Assembly (NCBI RefSeq): GCF_036785885.1
Contig: NC_092320.1
Coordinates: forward strand, 13,517,557 to 13,581,556
DNA from: Coffea arabica
Lineage: Eukaryota > Streptophyta > Magnoliopsida > Gentianales > Rubiaceae
Direction: 5' to 3'
Length of the DNA stretch: 64,000 nucleotides
Shown piece after piece: positions 1 through 10,727 of this stretch. The notes beneath the pieces were generated by a model. It did not search any database, was not told the origin of the DNA, and worked only from the letters and a program-made list of their open reading frames with translations. Position 1 is the stretch's first letter, and each line of letters opens with the position of its first letter. A program made the translations under genes and the position numbers.

Positions 1-717
1 AGAATAATTAAATAATTTAGATAAATAAATAAATAAATAAAAATTAAATGATAATTTATTAAAATTGAAGTAATAATAGATAAACTCTAACCAAGGAATA
101 AGTTTGAAAATGATTCACTCAATTGATCATTGATACAATAATAATTTCGTTTATTAACTGATAAATAAGTTATAATTGCCAAACAAATAATGACGGTTAA
201 TTTTCCTTATGTATTGGTAATTAAGGTCAATTAAGGTATGACCGTTAATCACTGTCCTAATCAAGAAATAACTCTAGGTATGATTTTAGAGTTCAATTTT
301 CTAGTTCAAATAACATGTTACGAGGGTTATTTTAAATTAGTTCATATGTCTCCCTAACACATTCAACCATGCCAGTTACCACTAGTTTAAAGTAATTAAA
401 TAATTATGGATTTAACTACTCTAATTAATTTTAGATTATTAGACTAATTTAAACACTAGACCCTAGATATTCAAATAATATAAGAACCAAAAGAAATTAA
501 ATCAAGGAACATACAAATGTCATTAAATAAAAGAAATAAATATAATCAATCTTTTATCACAATTTTAACTAAATCAAATTCTCTGTTGTTCCTTGACTAG
601 AACGAAGAGCTGGGTTCATCTCTCTTGAAGAAAATGCAAGCAAAATAGTTGCAGCAATTGCCAAGAACATTCTTCCATTATCAGATGAGGAGTCAAGACG
701 AAAAAGGAAAAAGAAAA
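1..717. other. AT-rich intergenic DNA
   Basis: No gene is recognised. The stretch is very AT-rich. Next to the TRIM array (about 569-717, minus strand) there is a short open frame with a hydrophobic core. It reads out of the TRIM LTR end into unique sequence. I do not recognise it and see no splice context that makes it a gene. Confidence 0.5.
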
Positions 718-893
718 CGTTATTAGGAAGAAATACCTTGAGAGAGCCCATCAAAAAATCTAATATGTAAGTTAAGAATCTAATTCTGACCCAAAAACTT
801 AAACTACTAGGTCATGAACCCTTATTTATATATATTAATTTTTTCATCTCTCGAACCAATGTAGGATATAATTTTTTACTCATGAACCTAACA
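718..893 (-). repeat. TRIM LTR, outer copy
   Basis: This is the leftmost LTR of the array, diverged at its left edge (cgttattagg where the other copies have tgttaggg). It shares the core 'atgtaagtt...ctaggt' with the copies at 1594 and 9360 and ends in cctaaca on the plus strand. Confidence 0.65.
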
Positions 894-1593
894 AATTTCT
901 CCCTTCATAAGTATCTCCTCACATTAAATTCAAATTTACAAACTCTTCTTCAAGCCTATTTTAATATTCAATGCAATCCCACCTTAGCACGTAAGATCAC
1001 ATCTTCTCCCAATCATAGATCCATTTTTTTTCCAAGATCCAAACTGAATTTTTGGACCCTTGCCAATTCTTAACTCCTTGGTCTAACATTAATTGGACCT
1101 CCTACCGAACCATGGTGCACCTGATCCAACACTAGTTAAACTCTTTAACACTTGGACACTTTGATCCACCATTAAGAAGAAAATTTTCACCGATCCAATT
1201 TCAAGAAGAATATACTTGCCCATGAGTTTCCCCCTTTATGAATAACCCCTTATATTAAATCCAAGTTTACATGCTTTTCCTCAAATCTACTTTAATACTC
1301 AATGCAAACCCAATTTAACACTTAAGGTCACCTTTTCTTCCAATCATGGACTCACTCTTCTTCAAGATCCAAACTGAATTTTTGGATACTTGCAAACCCT
1401 TAACTTCTTGGTCTAACATTAATCGGATCCCTTGTCAAACCCATGGTGCATCTGGTACAATACTAATCAAATTCTTTAGTACTTTGACATTTCGATCCAC
1501 CAATAAGAAGAGAATTTCACCGATCCAATTTCGAGAAAAATTTGCTTTGTTCATGAGTAACTCAATCTTGCAACATGAAATTCTGATACCACT

Positions 1594-1773
1594 TGTTAAA
1601 AAAAAAAATGCCTCAAGAGTGCCTATCAAAAAACTCAATATATAAGTTAGGAACCCAACTCTAATTCAAAAAAAGTAAACTATTAGATTTCGAACCCTTA
1701 CTTATATATTAAGTGTTCTTTTTCTATCTCTCAAACCAATTTGGGACATAATCCTTTACTTATTAATCTAACA
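1594..1773 (-). repeat. TRIM LTR, middle copy (180 bp)
   Basis: This is a complete LTR of 180 bp, the same length as the LTR at 31059-31238. On the minus strand it starts TGTTAGATT and ends TTTTAACA. The primer-site-like tggtatcagaattt follows immediately at 1593 and downward. Confidence 0.75.
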
Positions 1774-2146
1774 AATCTCTCATTACATGAGTAGCCCTTC
1801 ATATTATATTCAAGTTTATAAACTCTTTTTCAACCCCACTTTAATATTCAATACAAGTCTACCTTAACACCTAATGTCCCATCTTCTCCCAATCATGGAC
1901 CCACTATTCTTCAAAATTCAAACTAAATTTTTGGATCTTGGTCTAATACTATCCGGATCCCGTGCCAAACTCATGACACACCTGGTCCAACACTAGCCAA
2001 ATTTTTTAACACTTTAGAATTTCGATCTACTACCAAGAAGAGAATTTTCACCAATTCAATTTCAAGAAGAATCCACTTGTCACGAGTAACCCAATCTCGT
2101 AATATGAAATTCTAATACCACTTGTTAGGGAAAAAACGCCTCGAAT

Positions 2147-3444
2147 TGATAGGGTGTAAATTATTGGTTATTTTATTGTTAATTTCCCCTTTTATCCTTG
2201 CCAAATATTGTTTTAATTATTAATATTTACTTATATTTGGTATTGGACCCAATTTCAGGAATTGAAGCAGAAAATTACCAAAAAGGAGGGACTTGTATGA
2301 AAAAATGCGGACTTCTAAGGGCTTCAACCTTTGGGTCCTTGAATTGATGGGGACCACAAGCTTGTGCAAGGCATTTAGTCATTTGGGCTTTTCAAAGAAA
2401 GCAACGCAGAGAGACTTGGAACAACAAGTACTTTGGAAACTTTGTCCACATGTGCGGGGACCACGGATAAGAAACATGAGTCATTTGGACTCTATGAAAA
2501 GAAACGTACAAGACTTTGAATTTGGTATGGGGACCACTAGAGATAGCATTAGACTTCCTTTTGGCTTTAAAAAGGGAGAAACGTACGAGAGGTTTATCAA
2601 TCAATAGTTTTAGTTTAAGCTTTTAGCATAGTTTTAGTTTTCTTTTCTTAGTTTTTTCGCATGGTTGTTCTCCATTAATGGAGGACTAACCTCTCAATTC
2701 TAGTCAAGGGGACAACTGAAGACTTGGTTCAATAATTACTGTGAGATCGAATTTATTTTAATTGTTTCCTCCTTTTATTGGTATTCATATGTTTCCTGCT
2801 TTTAACTGTTATAACTCTTGTGTATGATTGATTAGTGCGCAATAATTAATTATTCATATAGGCTATTTTGCTAAATAGAGGTAATTGAATCCGTAATTGT
2901 TCGTTATCTCTATCTTAGTAGCAACTGGCGTAATTGGATTTATGTCAGGGGAGCATACGATCTAGTTTAAACAAACCCTCGTAGCGTGTTTGTTAGTTAG
3001 GATTGGGCCTTTCTAATTATTAATGCAATCTAGAAATTAAATCCTACGGTCGTACCTAGGGTTGTTTTTGGGTTAGAGAAATAGTTAACGGTCGTACCTT
3101 AACTATCGAGAAATTAAGGAAAGGTTAGTTGTTTATCGCGTGCATGACAACTATAACTAATCTATTAATAAATGTGGAATTATCTGTGAATCAATGATCA
3201 GTGCCTGAACCATTTCTGAAGTGTACCCTTGGCTAGAGTTTTCCCTTAATTATTTCTTTGAATTAATTATTTTCTGCAGTTAATTTATTTAGTTAGCATT
3301 TAATCCAAAACCCCCCATACTTTGGACTCTAGAAGAAACGAATTATCCCCAATCCCTGTGGATTCGACCCTACTCACCGCTATATACAAAATCTGTATTT
3401 TTCTCGAGTAGGTATTTATTATTGTACAGGTTCGGCACCTGTCA
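2147..3444 (+). repeat. 5' LTR (1298 bp)
   Basis: It begins TGATAGGG and ends CCTGTCA, a few bases before the tRNA-Asp-type PBS. It matches 8062-9359 along its entire length with only scattered substitutions. Confidence 0.9.
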
Positions 3445-3449
3445 ATTTT

Positions 3450-3467
3450 TGGCGCCGTTGCCGGGGA
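3450..3467 (+). other. Primer binding site (tRNA-Asp type)
   Basis: The sequence tggcgccgttgccgggga complements the conserved 3' end of plant tRNA-Asp, including the CCA tail. It starts six bases after the 5' LTR. Confidence 0.85.
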
Positions 3468-3551
3468 CTGGTGCCAGATTAATTTGTTCATTTTTTTTAT
3501 TTTTTTTTTATTTTTTTAATTTATTTTTCTCTTATTTTTTTTATATAGTTT

Positions 3552-4610
3552 ATGGCTTCTAACACTCCGTATTTTGGTGATAGACTGGATTTTGTTTCCG
3601 GAGAAGACGATGAGACTAGTTTTTTTGCTATGTTTGCATATTCAGAGGCAGTAAACTCTATTAGAGAAAGAATGGCTGCTGCAACCTGTAAAATTTGTTA
3701 TGCCAGGGATCATTCAACCGGTATGTGCCCCGAATATCAAGAAAATCTGAGTGTCCCATTCAATAATTATGGAGATTTTTCACTCTCGTCTCAAACGTGA
3801 TATAACCCTAATCCAAACGGGTATGATCAAGGATGGTGGGATAACTCCAATTATAATTATACAATGGGGCCAATGAATTTTCAGCAGTATGAGTCTCAAG
3901 AACCGTCATCCATGTCAGGTATGTCTCTTGAAGAAATAGTTGAATTAATAGCTACTAACACATATCAAATTCAACAGGAGATACATCAACTTCAATAGGA
4001 GGTACATCAACTTCAACAGGAGACACAAAAGATGAGTGAAGAGATGAAAGAAGGAAGGCGTGAATGGGCATCTAAAATGAGCAAATTGATTTCTCCAGTT
4101 TATGAAGAATTGCCTTCACCGACTATTATCGACCATGAGAAAGATGAGAGTGCAATTATTCTGACAATTGACATGGTACTGCAAGGGTCTCAAGAAGAAG
4201 AATCTAAAGATGCAGTTGAAAAGAAAGTTGAAGCGCAAGAATTGAGACCCCAACATCAAATGGTTCAAGTGAATGAATCCAGTGAACAATCTCCAAATGC
4301 GGTGACATCTCCTCCATTCCTTGATCAATATTTTCCTGACTCTTATTCTTTAATTCCTGTTGGTGAGATTGATTTTATTATACCAGAAAATTTTGAGTTT
4401 CATGACAGGAACAAGTCAAGAGTCACGATGGCAAAATATCTCAAACCAATAAGTGCTTGTGATGGAGGGGTGAATGAAGATTTAAGGTCATTACTTGGTT
4501 GTTTGGCGCCATCTACTAGTCCATGGAAGACCGTAGCTCGTGTGCTCAAAAATTACTCTACTTACGAGGGCTATCAAGATTACATAGAGAATGAAGCACT
4601 CCATGAATAA
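3552..4610 (+). pseudogene. Degenerate gag-like reading frame of the non-autonomous element
   Basis: One frame runs from the ATG at 3552 to 4610, interrupted by a TGA at 3798-3800 and a TAG near 3998. The first part has a zinc-knuckle-like pattern (CKICYARDHSTGMCP, about residues 47-61). A tract rich in N, Y, G and W follows the first stop and resembles the segment after the knuckle in Athila/Tat gag proteins. A short Gln/Glu-rich repeat (QLQ..VHQLQ) lies around the second stop. The last 190 codons are acidic and not recognised; they end in an open frame of their own (4032-4610). No pol domains follow. This is probably a gag relic that is no longer translated as one protein. Whether the 192-residue tail is expressed is unknown. 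Confidence 0.6.
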
Positions 4611-4859
4611 ACAGGACAATGTCTAGCCAAAAATATTAAAGAAAGGCGCTACTTGGGAGGCAACCCAAGACTATTTGTTTCAGTTTGCAAGCATTTTTTA
4701 AGTTGTAGTTAAGTGTTAGTGTCAATTAATAGTTTGATGTTTGGTGGCAGGAAATTATCAGTTAGATGTGCCCACGCCAGGTGGTCACGCCTGAGGGAAA
4801 GGAATTTTCGTTCAGGATCTGCGGACTCTATAGCAGTTAGACGTGCCCACGCCTAGGCC

Positions 4860-7080
4860 AGAGGTTCCTTATTTAAAAAAAAAAAAAAAAGAGAAAAAAT
4901 TTTTACAAAAGCAATTTCAATTTTTGGAGAATTTCGGTAAGACTAGTTAAAAAAAAAAAAAACCATTTTATTTTCTTTTTCTTCTTTTCTTCTTTCTTTT
5001 CTTTCCTTCTTTCTTTCTTCCCTTTTCTTCTTCTTCTCCGCCGCTCCCCTGTTTCCCTCTGTTTCTTCTTTTTCTTTCACGCCACCTGCCGCTACCACCC
5101 CACCCACGCAGCTCGAGTCGCCCAAGCTCCCTTGCGGCCAGGAGTTTCGTAGCACGCAGCTTCACCTCACGGTCCACCACCATCTTGCGGCCAAGGCCCG
5201 CCGCTGGTCCTCTCTCTTCAATCGCCAAATCCACGTTGCACGCCGCCCGTGAGCCAAGCCAACAGCGCGCAGCCCAGCCCGCGCCGCTGCTGCTCTCCAC
5301 CAGCTTGCCGCCGCCTCTCCCTCAGCTCAGTCCGCCGCCAATAGTCTCCATCAGCTCGCGACCACCGCTGTACCGCCACCCTCCACCACGAGCAGCTTCA
5401 CCTCGCGGCCAGGAGCTGCCACGAGCCCTACAGCGCCGCGCCAGCTTGCAGCTCGGCCCACGTCAATCGTCCGCCCCCGCTGCTGTCGACCTCCATCAGC
5501 ACCACCACCTGAGCCGCACGGGACTCCTGCCTTTGCCGGCCTCTCCTGCAACCGCGCACATCTCCTCCATTGCTGCGCGTCACCACCTACCCAAAATTGG
5601 CAGGTGGAGGTATTCGAATTTCCACCTTGATTAGTATTTCTCTAGTCCTTAAATTGCTGGAATTTGCGTTCTTGTTTCTTGGGCTTCTTGTTGGAAAACA
5701 GCAGGCAGTGATTTTAGACATTTTCTGGGGCTAATTTTGGGTAGAGTTGAGTTAAACTGCTGCGATATTTGGGGGTACTTTGGGAGTAAGTTGCCAATTG
5801 CTTCTGGCTTTAATTTTCGCTCATTTTTGGCACTACTTGGGTGTTCGAATCTATTTCGTTCACTAGATTGGTTATTTGCTTTAATTTCTCCCTATACACT
5901 CACCAGTGGTACTGGTGATGGTAGTTGTTTAACATCTGATAATCTGTGTTCTGGATTGCCTAATTAAACGAGTTGTGACTACTGGGCATTTGTGATTGAG
6001 TCCATCCTGTGATTGAGTGTTTGGATAAAGCAGTGGGTGCTTTAGGCATTTTCTGGGGGAACTTTTGGGACAGATTTGGGTTTAATTGCTGCCAAAGTGG
6101 GGGTATTTTCTGCTATTTGTTGAAAAGCTGGCCTTTTGATTACTTTTTCCCTGCGACTCACCAGTGGTACTGTTGAGGTTTTTTGCCTATCGTTGTGGCT
6201 TATATTTGAAGATATTTGCTTATTTTGAAGTTAAGGTTCTTGCATTTGAGTTGCTGCTATTGAATTTAATTCTTTCCTGTCTGTGCACCAGTGGTACTGG
6301 TTGCAGTGTTGCTTTCCATTTCTTAATCCTCTGTGCTGGACTGCCTATTCGATTCTTGAGTTTTGGTGCCTGAACTGTCTCTCGGTTCTTACCATTAGTT
6401 GCTGGAATTACTGGTTTCTTGGCCAAATTGCTAATTTTGAGCGTTTGACTTGGGTATTTGACTGTCCAACTGGTGACATTTGTTGCGCTTCAATCAATTG
6501 AATTCATTTGCTCTGTTGGTATCCCTGTCGGTATCACTTGAGTTCTATTTTACTAGTTTCTGTCTTGCGTCCTTTGAAGTGCCTTTGGTTGGGTATTTTC
6601 TTCATTTGTTTGTTGAATTGAAAGGCTACTGTGCCACTTCCATTGCTTATTGCAGTTGGTGGCGTCTAATTGACTTGCTGGGAGTATTTTACCTATTGAT
6701 TTCAATTGCTAAATCTTTAGAGAATTTGTTGCGATTTGCATTTTGTTGATTGGCTTGTCTACTACGGAGGCACCAGTGGCTATTAAATTATTATTGCTTT
6801 GAATTTGCTAAGTGGCCTCTCCCACCGATGGCCTCTGATGCTAAGTGGCGCCACTTGCGAGATCAGGTTCACCACGCGGATGAGCAAGTAACGCATATCG
6901 CCAGCCAGATGGCTCCAATGTCTAAGAACCTGGCCGCGTACTTCCACCATATCTGCTTCACTCCCCCGTTTCTGCCTATTCCGTAGCCGCTTGAGAGGGA
7001 AGTTTCGTTTTTCTCTTCACTTTAATTGCTATATTACCTCCATCGAGGGCAATGTCGGACTTAGGTGTGAGGGGGACAGC
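4860..7080 (+). other. Non-coding interior of the LTR element: pyrimidine tract, GC-rich block and degenerate repeats
   Basis: A 100-bp C/T-rich tract (about 4970-5080) leads into a GC-rich, proline- and alanine-rich block (about 5080-5600) quite unlike the surrounding AT-rich DNA. Then come about 1.3 kb of T/G-rich sequence with degenerate repeats; the motif caccagtggtactg recurs near 5902, 6160 and 6288. A short open frame at about 6828-6984 is not recognised. A first polypurine-like site with the typical 'gagggcaatg...gtgaggggg' wording lies at 7045-7076. The pyrimidine leader, GC-rich block and intron-like sequence resemble a plant gene's 5' end, so captured host DNA is possible but unproven. 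Confidence 0.5.
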
Positions 7081-8061
7081 TGTGGTACAGCTAGTATTTC
7101 TAATTTTTAGTTTTTACATGTTTTCCTTTATTTTTGTTATTTGTTCTATTTTTCGTTTATTTTCTTTTCTTTTTTCTAGTGGTCAGTCTTCTATAACTAC
7201 CAAGTTTTGATGCTGGATTGTTGCCTCTAATTCTGCTATTGCCAAGTTTTATTAATAAAAGGGTATTAAATTAATGTGGTTGAGCTCAGGAACATCTCTT
7301 TGGTGAATATCAATACTTGCTTAACTTTTCCAATTTTTGGTTAACTTTTCTAGGCATAGGGAATGATTGTTGGCATTCTTCATGTGAATTGGTCCAATTA
7401 TTAATTTTAGTTCTCCATGTTTGAAATTTGAGGCTGGCTGCTGTTATTTTTAGTTATTGTGCTATATGATTGTAAATAAGAGGTGACTGTACTCCGTTAG
7501 TTATCACTACTGAATAACCGGGGATCTTCACCTAAAGTGTCGATTCTCGCGTCAAAAGGTAGTAATTGCTATGAGTGCGTGGTCCTGTAACGATTAGAGC
7601 TGAGTAACCGGGCTCCTCCATCTGTCAAATGTTGGAGTTCGCGTCAAAAGGCTCTAAGGACTATAGACTAAGTCTTTTGCTATTCAAAAAACAAAAAAAA
7701 CAAAAAATAAAAAAAAATTAAAAAAAAAGAAGTGAAGTAAAGATTGTGTTAGTATGTGAATAAGTCAGCTTGCCGGTTTGTGATCTTAATGTCGAGATTT
7801 TGGTTAATAGTTGGACTATTTGCTGATAAATGTGAGCAACCATTCCTTTTTCTTAGATTAGTTTGCTTTAAATTGGAGAAGTTGGTGGTTTATAGGCTAA
7901 CCGGGTTGATTTTTCTTGGATATTGACCTGTGATGCTTGATATTTATTTTTCTTGGGCATCTTGGCAATACGGTAGTTGGAGCAGTAGCCATTGTCAAAT
8001 TTTGGTGTTCAATTGCTGTTCCCATGCTTGAGGGCAAGCATGATTCAGGTGTGGGGGGAAT
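7081..8061 (+). other. 3' internal region and polypurine tract of the LTR element
   Basis: This stretch is non-coding. Two related segments near 7527 and 7594 share 'ataaccggg/gtaaccggg' and 'cgcgtcaaaagg', making a degenerate tandem pair. The region closes with the motif 'gagggcaagcatgattcagg' and the polypurine tract gtggggggaa directly before the 3' LTR, the usual plus-strand priming arrangement. Confidence 0.65.
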
Positions 8062-9359
8062 TGATAGGGTGTAAATTGTTGGTTATTTTATTGTTAATTT
8101 CCCCTTTTATCCTTGCCAAATATTGTTTTAATTATTAATATTTACTTATATTTGGTATTGGACCCAATTTCAGGGATTGAAGCAGAAAATTACCAAAAAG
8201 GAGGAACTTGTATGAAAAAATGCAGACTTCCAAGGGCTTCAACCTTTGGGTCCTTGAATTGGTGGGGACCACAAGCTAGTGCAAGGCATTTAGTCATTTG
8301 GGCTTTTCAAAGAAAGCAACGTAGAGAGACTTGGAACAACAAGTACTTTGTAAGCTTTGTCCACATGTGCGGGGACCACGGATAAGAAACATGAGTCATT
8401 TGGACTCTAGGAAAAGAAACGTACAAGACTTTGAATTTGGTGTGGGGACCACTAGAGATAGCATTAGACTTCCTTTTGGCTTTAAAAAGGGAGAAACGTA
8501 CGAGAGGTTTATCAATCACTAGTTTTAGTTTAGGCTTTTAGCATAGTTTTAGTTTTCTTTTCTTAGCTTTTTCGCATGGTTGTTCTCCATTAATGGAGGA
8601 CTAACCTCTCAATTCTAGTCAAGGGGACAACTGAAGACTTGATTCAACGATTACTGTGAGATCGAATTTATTTTAATTGTTTCCTCCTTTTATTGGTATT
8701 CATATGTTTCCTGCTTTTAACTGTTATAGCTCTTGTGTATGATTGATTAGTGCGCAATAATTAATTATTCATATAGGCTATTTTGCTAAATAGAGGTAAT
8801 TGAATCCGTAATTGTTCGTTATCTCTATCTTAGTAGCAACTGGCGTAATTGGATTTATGTCAGGGGAGCGTACGATCTAGTTTAAACAAACCCTCGTAGC
8901 GTGTTTGTTAGTTAGGATTGGGCCTTTCTAATTATTAATGCAATCTAGAAATTAAATCCTACGGTCGTACCTAGGGTTGTTTTTGGGTTAGAGAAATAGT
9001 TAACGGTCGTACCTTAACTATCGAGAAATTAAGGAAAGGTTGGTTGTTTATCGCGTGCATGACAACTATAACTAATCTATTAATAAATGTGGAATTATCT
9101 GTGAATCAATGATCAGTGCCTGAACCATTTCTGAAGTGTACCCTTGGCTAGAGTTTTCCCTTAATTATTTCTTTGAATTAATTATTTTCTGCAGTTAATT
9201 TATTTAGTTAGCATTTAATCCAAAACCCCCCATACTTTGGACTCTAAAAGAAACGAATTATCCCCAGTCCCTGTGGATTCGACCCTACTCACCGCTATAT
9301 ACAAAATCTGTATTTTTCTCGAGTAGGTATTTATAATTGTACAGGTTCGGCACCTGTCA
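8062..9359 (+). repeat. 3' LTR (1298 bp)
   Basis: It is the same length as the 5' LTR, with about 24 differences counted by eye. TRIM LTR sequence resumes at 9360. Confidence 0.9.
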
Positions 9360-9515
9360 AAGCGCCTATCAAAAAATTTAATATGTAAGTTAGGAACCTA
9401 ACTCTGATCCAAAATCTTAAGATATTAGGTCTCGAATCCTTACTTTAATATTAACTGCTCTTCCTCCATCTTCCGAATCAATATGGGACATAATTTTTTA
9501 TTCATGAATCTAACA

Positions 9516-10121
9516 AATGTTGTTCTTGTTTCCAACAAGAAAGAAAAGATGTCCCCTATGATGTTCCTCACTTTGTGAGAAAAAAAGAAAAGATATACGA
9601 CAATCTTCTTTTGCTTGGTTTCCTATTCCGACTAACTACTCTTTAAAAACAAAGTCCAAATCCTAATAATCCAACAAACTGTTTTCAAAGAGTCCTAAAA
9701 GATAGTCTAGACTAGTATTCTCACAAAAGTAGAAGTCTATTCATTCGGTGAAAAATCTGACTTTCATGACTTTAATTTAAGATTGGAGGTCACGTGCCAA
9801 ATTTTGAACTTCCCGAATATGCAATCACACAAAAATCCAATTAAAAATCACATCTTTAATTCCTTTTTGTTCGAATTCCTACAACCAACACCAATTATAA
9901 AATATGAGTAGAATCTACAAATTAATGCAATATTTTGTCAAAATCAAGGGGAAAACAATCGTACATTTAATAACAAAAATGCAACCTATCAAATACATTG
10001 GAGATTCATAATGTAATATTTCTTATTTTTTCATATAATGTATAGCCATAGACCTTTCAAATCCTTTAGAACTATTGTTCACATGACATATCTAGTGATT
10101 TATTTTTTGCTATTAGTGCAG
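9516..10121. other. Intergenic DNA without recognised genes
   Basis: AT-rich unique-looking sequence between the TRIM array and the first Mutator-like MITE. No coding frame or RNA gene could be supported. Confidence 0.5.
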
Positions 10122-10130
10122 ATCTCATAA

Positions 10131-10512
10131 GAATTGAAAACAAAAAAGTTCTCTGTAATATACCTAATATACAAAAAAGCTCCCTGTGGTGCAAAAAATT
10201 CTCCCGTGGTTTCAAAATATACAAAATGACACCTCATATTTTGAACTAAATTGTAAACTAACAGAATTCGTTAAACTTAACGAAATCCAGTAAATTTAAT
10301 GGAAAATTTAACGAAAACATGAGGTCTCGGATTTTAAACTTAACGGATTTTGTTAAGTTCCGTTAAGTTTAATAGATTCCATTAAATTTAACAAATTTTA
10401 TTAGTTTACAAGTTAATTCAAAACATGAGGTGTCATTTTGTATATTTTGAAACCACGGTGGCCTTTCGGTGTATAAGATATACCATATGGGGTTTTTTTT
10501 TAATTTTAACCC
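10131..10512. mobile_element. Mutator-like foldback MITE (382 bp, 9-bp TSD)
   Basis: A perfect 9-bp direct repeat, atctcataa, lies at 10122-10130 and 10513-10521. The DNA between folds back on itself: the left arm (caaaatgacacctcat, then gttaaacttaacg) is answered on the right by 'atgaggtgtcattttg' and 'cgttaagtttaa', centred near 10320. The outermost ends are imperfect inverted repeats (gaattgaaaac... against gggttaaaatt...). Non-coding and short, with a 9-bp TSD, it fits a MITE mobilised by Mutator-superfamily transposase. It shares the 'gtggtttcaaaa' inner motif with the element at 24441. Confidence 0.75.
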
Positions 10513-10521
10513 ATCTCATAA

Positions 10522-10727
10522 ATGTAATTATGATTTTTATTAAAAAAAAAGTGTGCTTAACTTCCCAAGTTTGGATTCTCGTAATTCAAACTAACTAGTT
10601 GACTTAATTGGTCCAAAATTTATTGTTGAAATTAATTGCTGACGGTGATCACATTTCTTTAGAATCCTCAACTTTTTCTATTTAAATGAAGAAGTCCAGA
10701 CACTTTTCACTGCATTCTTGGTTCATC
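10522..10727 (+). repeat. Left part of the duplicated inhibitor promoter region (copy 1)
   Basis: This sequence is paralogous to about 13800-13975. Shared stretches include 'taattgctgacggtgatca' and 'tttaaatgaagaa'. In copy 1 the homology is interrupted by the LINE at 10728-12851 and resumes as 'agcgtttggttgga' just after the second TSD. Confidence 0.7.

Larger units (their letters stand above)
2147..9359 (+). mobile_element. Non-autonomous Ty3/gypsy LTR retrotransposon (Athila/Tat-type), 7.2 kb
   Basis: Two direct LTRs of exactly 1298 bp (2147-3444 and 8062-9359) flank 4.6 kb of internal DNA. The PBS at 3450-3467 pairs with the 3' end of tRNA-Asp, as in Athila-type elements, and a polypurine tract (gtggggggaa, 8051-8060) abuts the 3' LTR. 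By eye the LTRs differ at about 24 sites (roughly 1.8%), mostly transitions, so the insertion is young. The interior has a decayed gag-like frame and no protease, reverse transcriptase, RNase H or integrase, so movement would need enzymes from a relative. The element sits inside a TRIM LTR; comparison with the intact TRIM LTR at 1594 shows the disrupted site. No perfect 5-bp target duplication is visible. Confidence 0.9.
718..9515 (-). mobile_element. Tandem TRIM (miniature LTR retrotransposon) array, split by a nested element
   Basis: Three LTR-like blocks of about 180 bp (718-893, 1594-1773, and 2123-2146 continued at 9360-9515) alternate with short non-coding internal regions. Read on the minus strand, each LTR starts TGTTAG and ends near TAACA. 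The complete internal regions are followed by tggtatcagaattt or a close variant, which matches the first ten bases of the usual initiator-Met tRNA primer site (tggtatcaga), and end in a purine-rich stretch before the next LTR. The 894-1593 internal region holds two degenerate copies of the roughly 350-bp internal unit. No protein is encoded, as expected for TRIMs, which move with enzymes supplied by other elements. Chained LTR-internal-LTR-internal-LTR arrays are known for this class. The same family recurs in the opposite orientation at 31059-31999. Confidence 0.75.

Noticed and set aside
718..2146. Regular repeats read as satellite DNA
   Set aside because: Unit order, TG..CA-type LTR ends and primer-site-like sequence after each complete LTR fit a TRIM array better.
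5185..5634. 149-codon proline-rich frame as a real protein
   Set aside because: Lies in a GC-rich non-coding block of an LTR element, has overlapping open frames on both strands, and shows no domain.
2142..9364. 5-bp target duplication of the 7.2-kb gypsy element
   Set aside because: The bases directly outside the LTRs (cgaat and aagcg) do not match; the duplication is lost or altered, so none is claimed.
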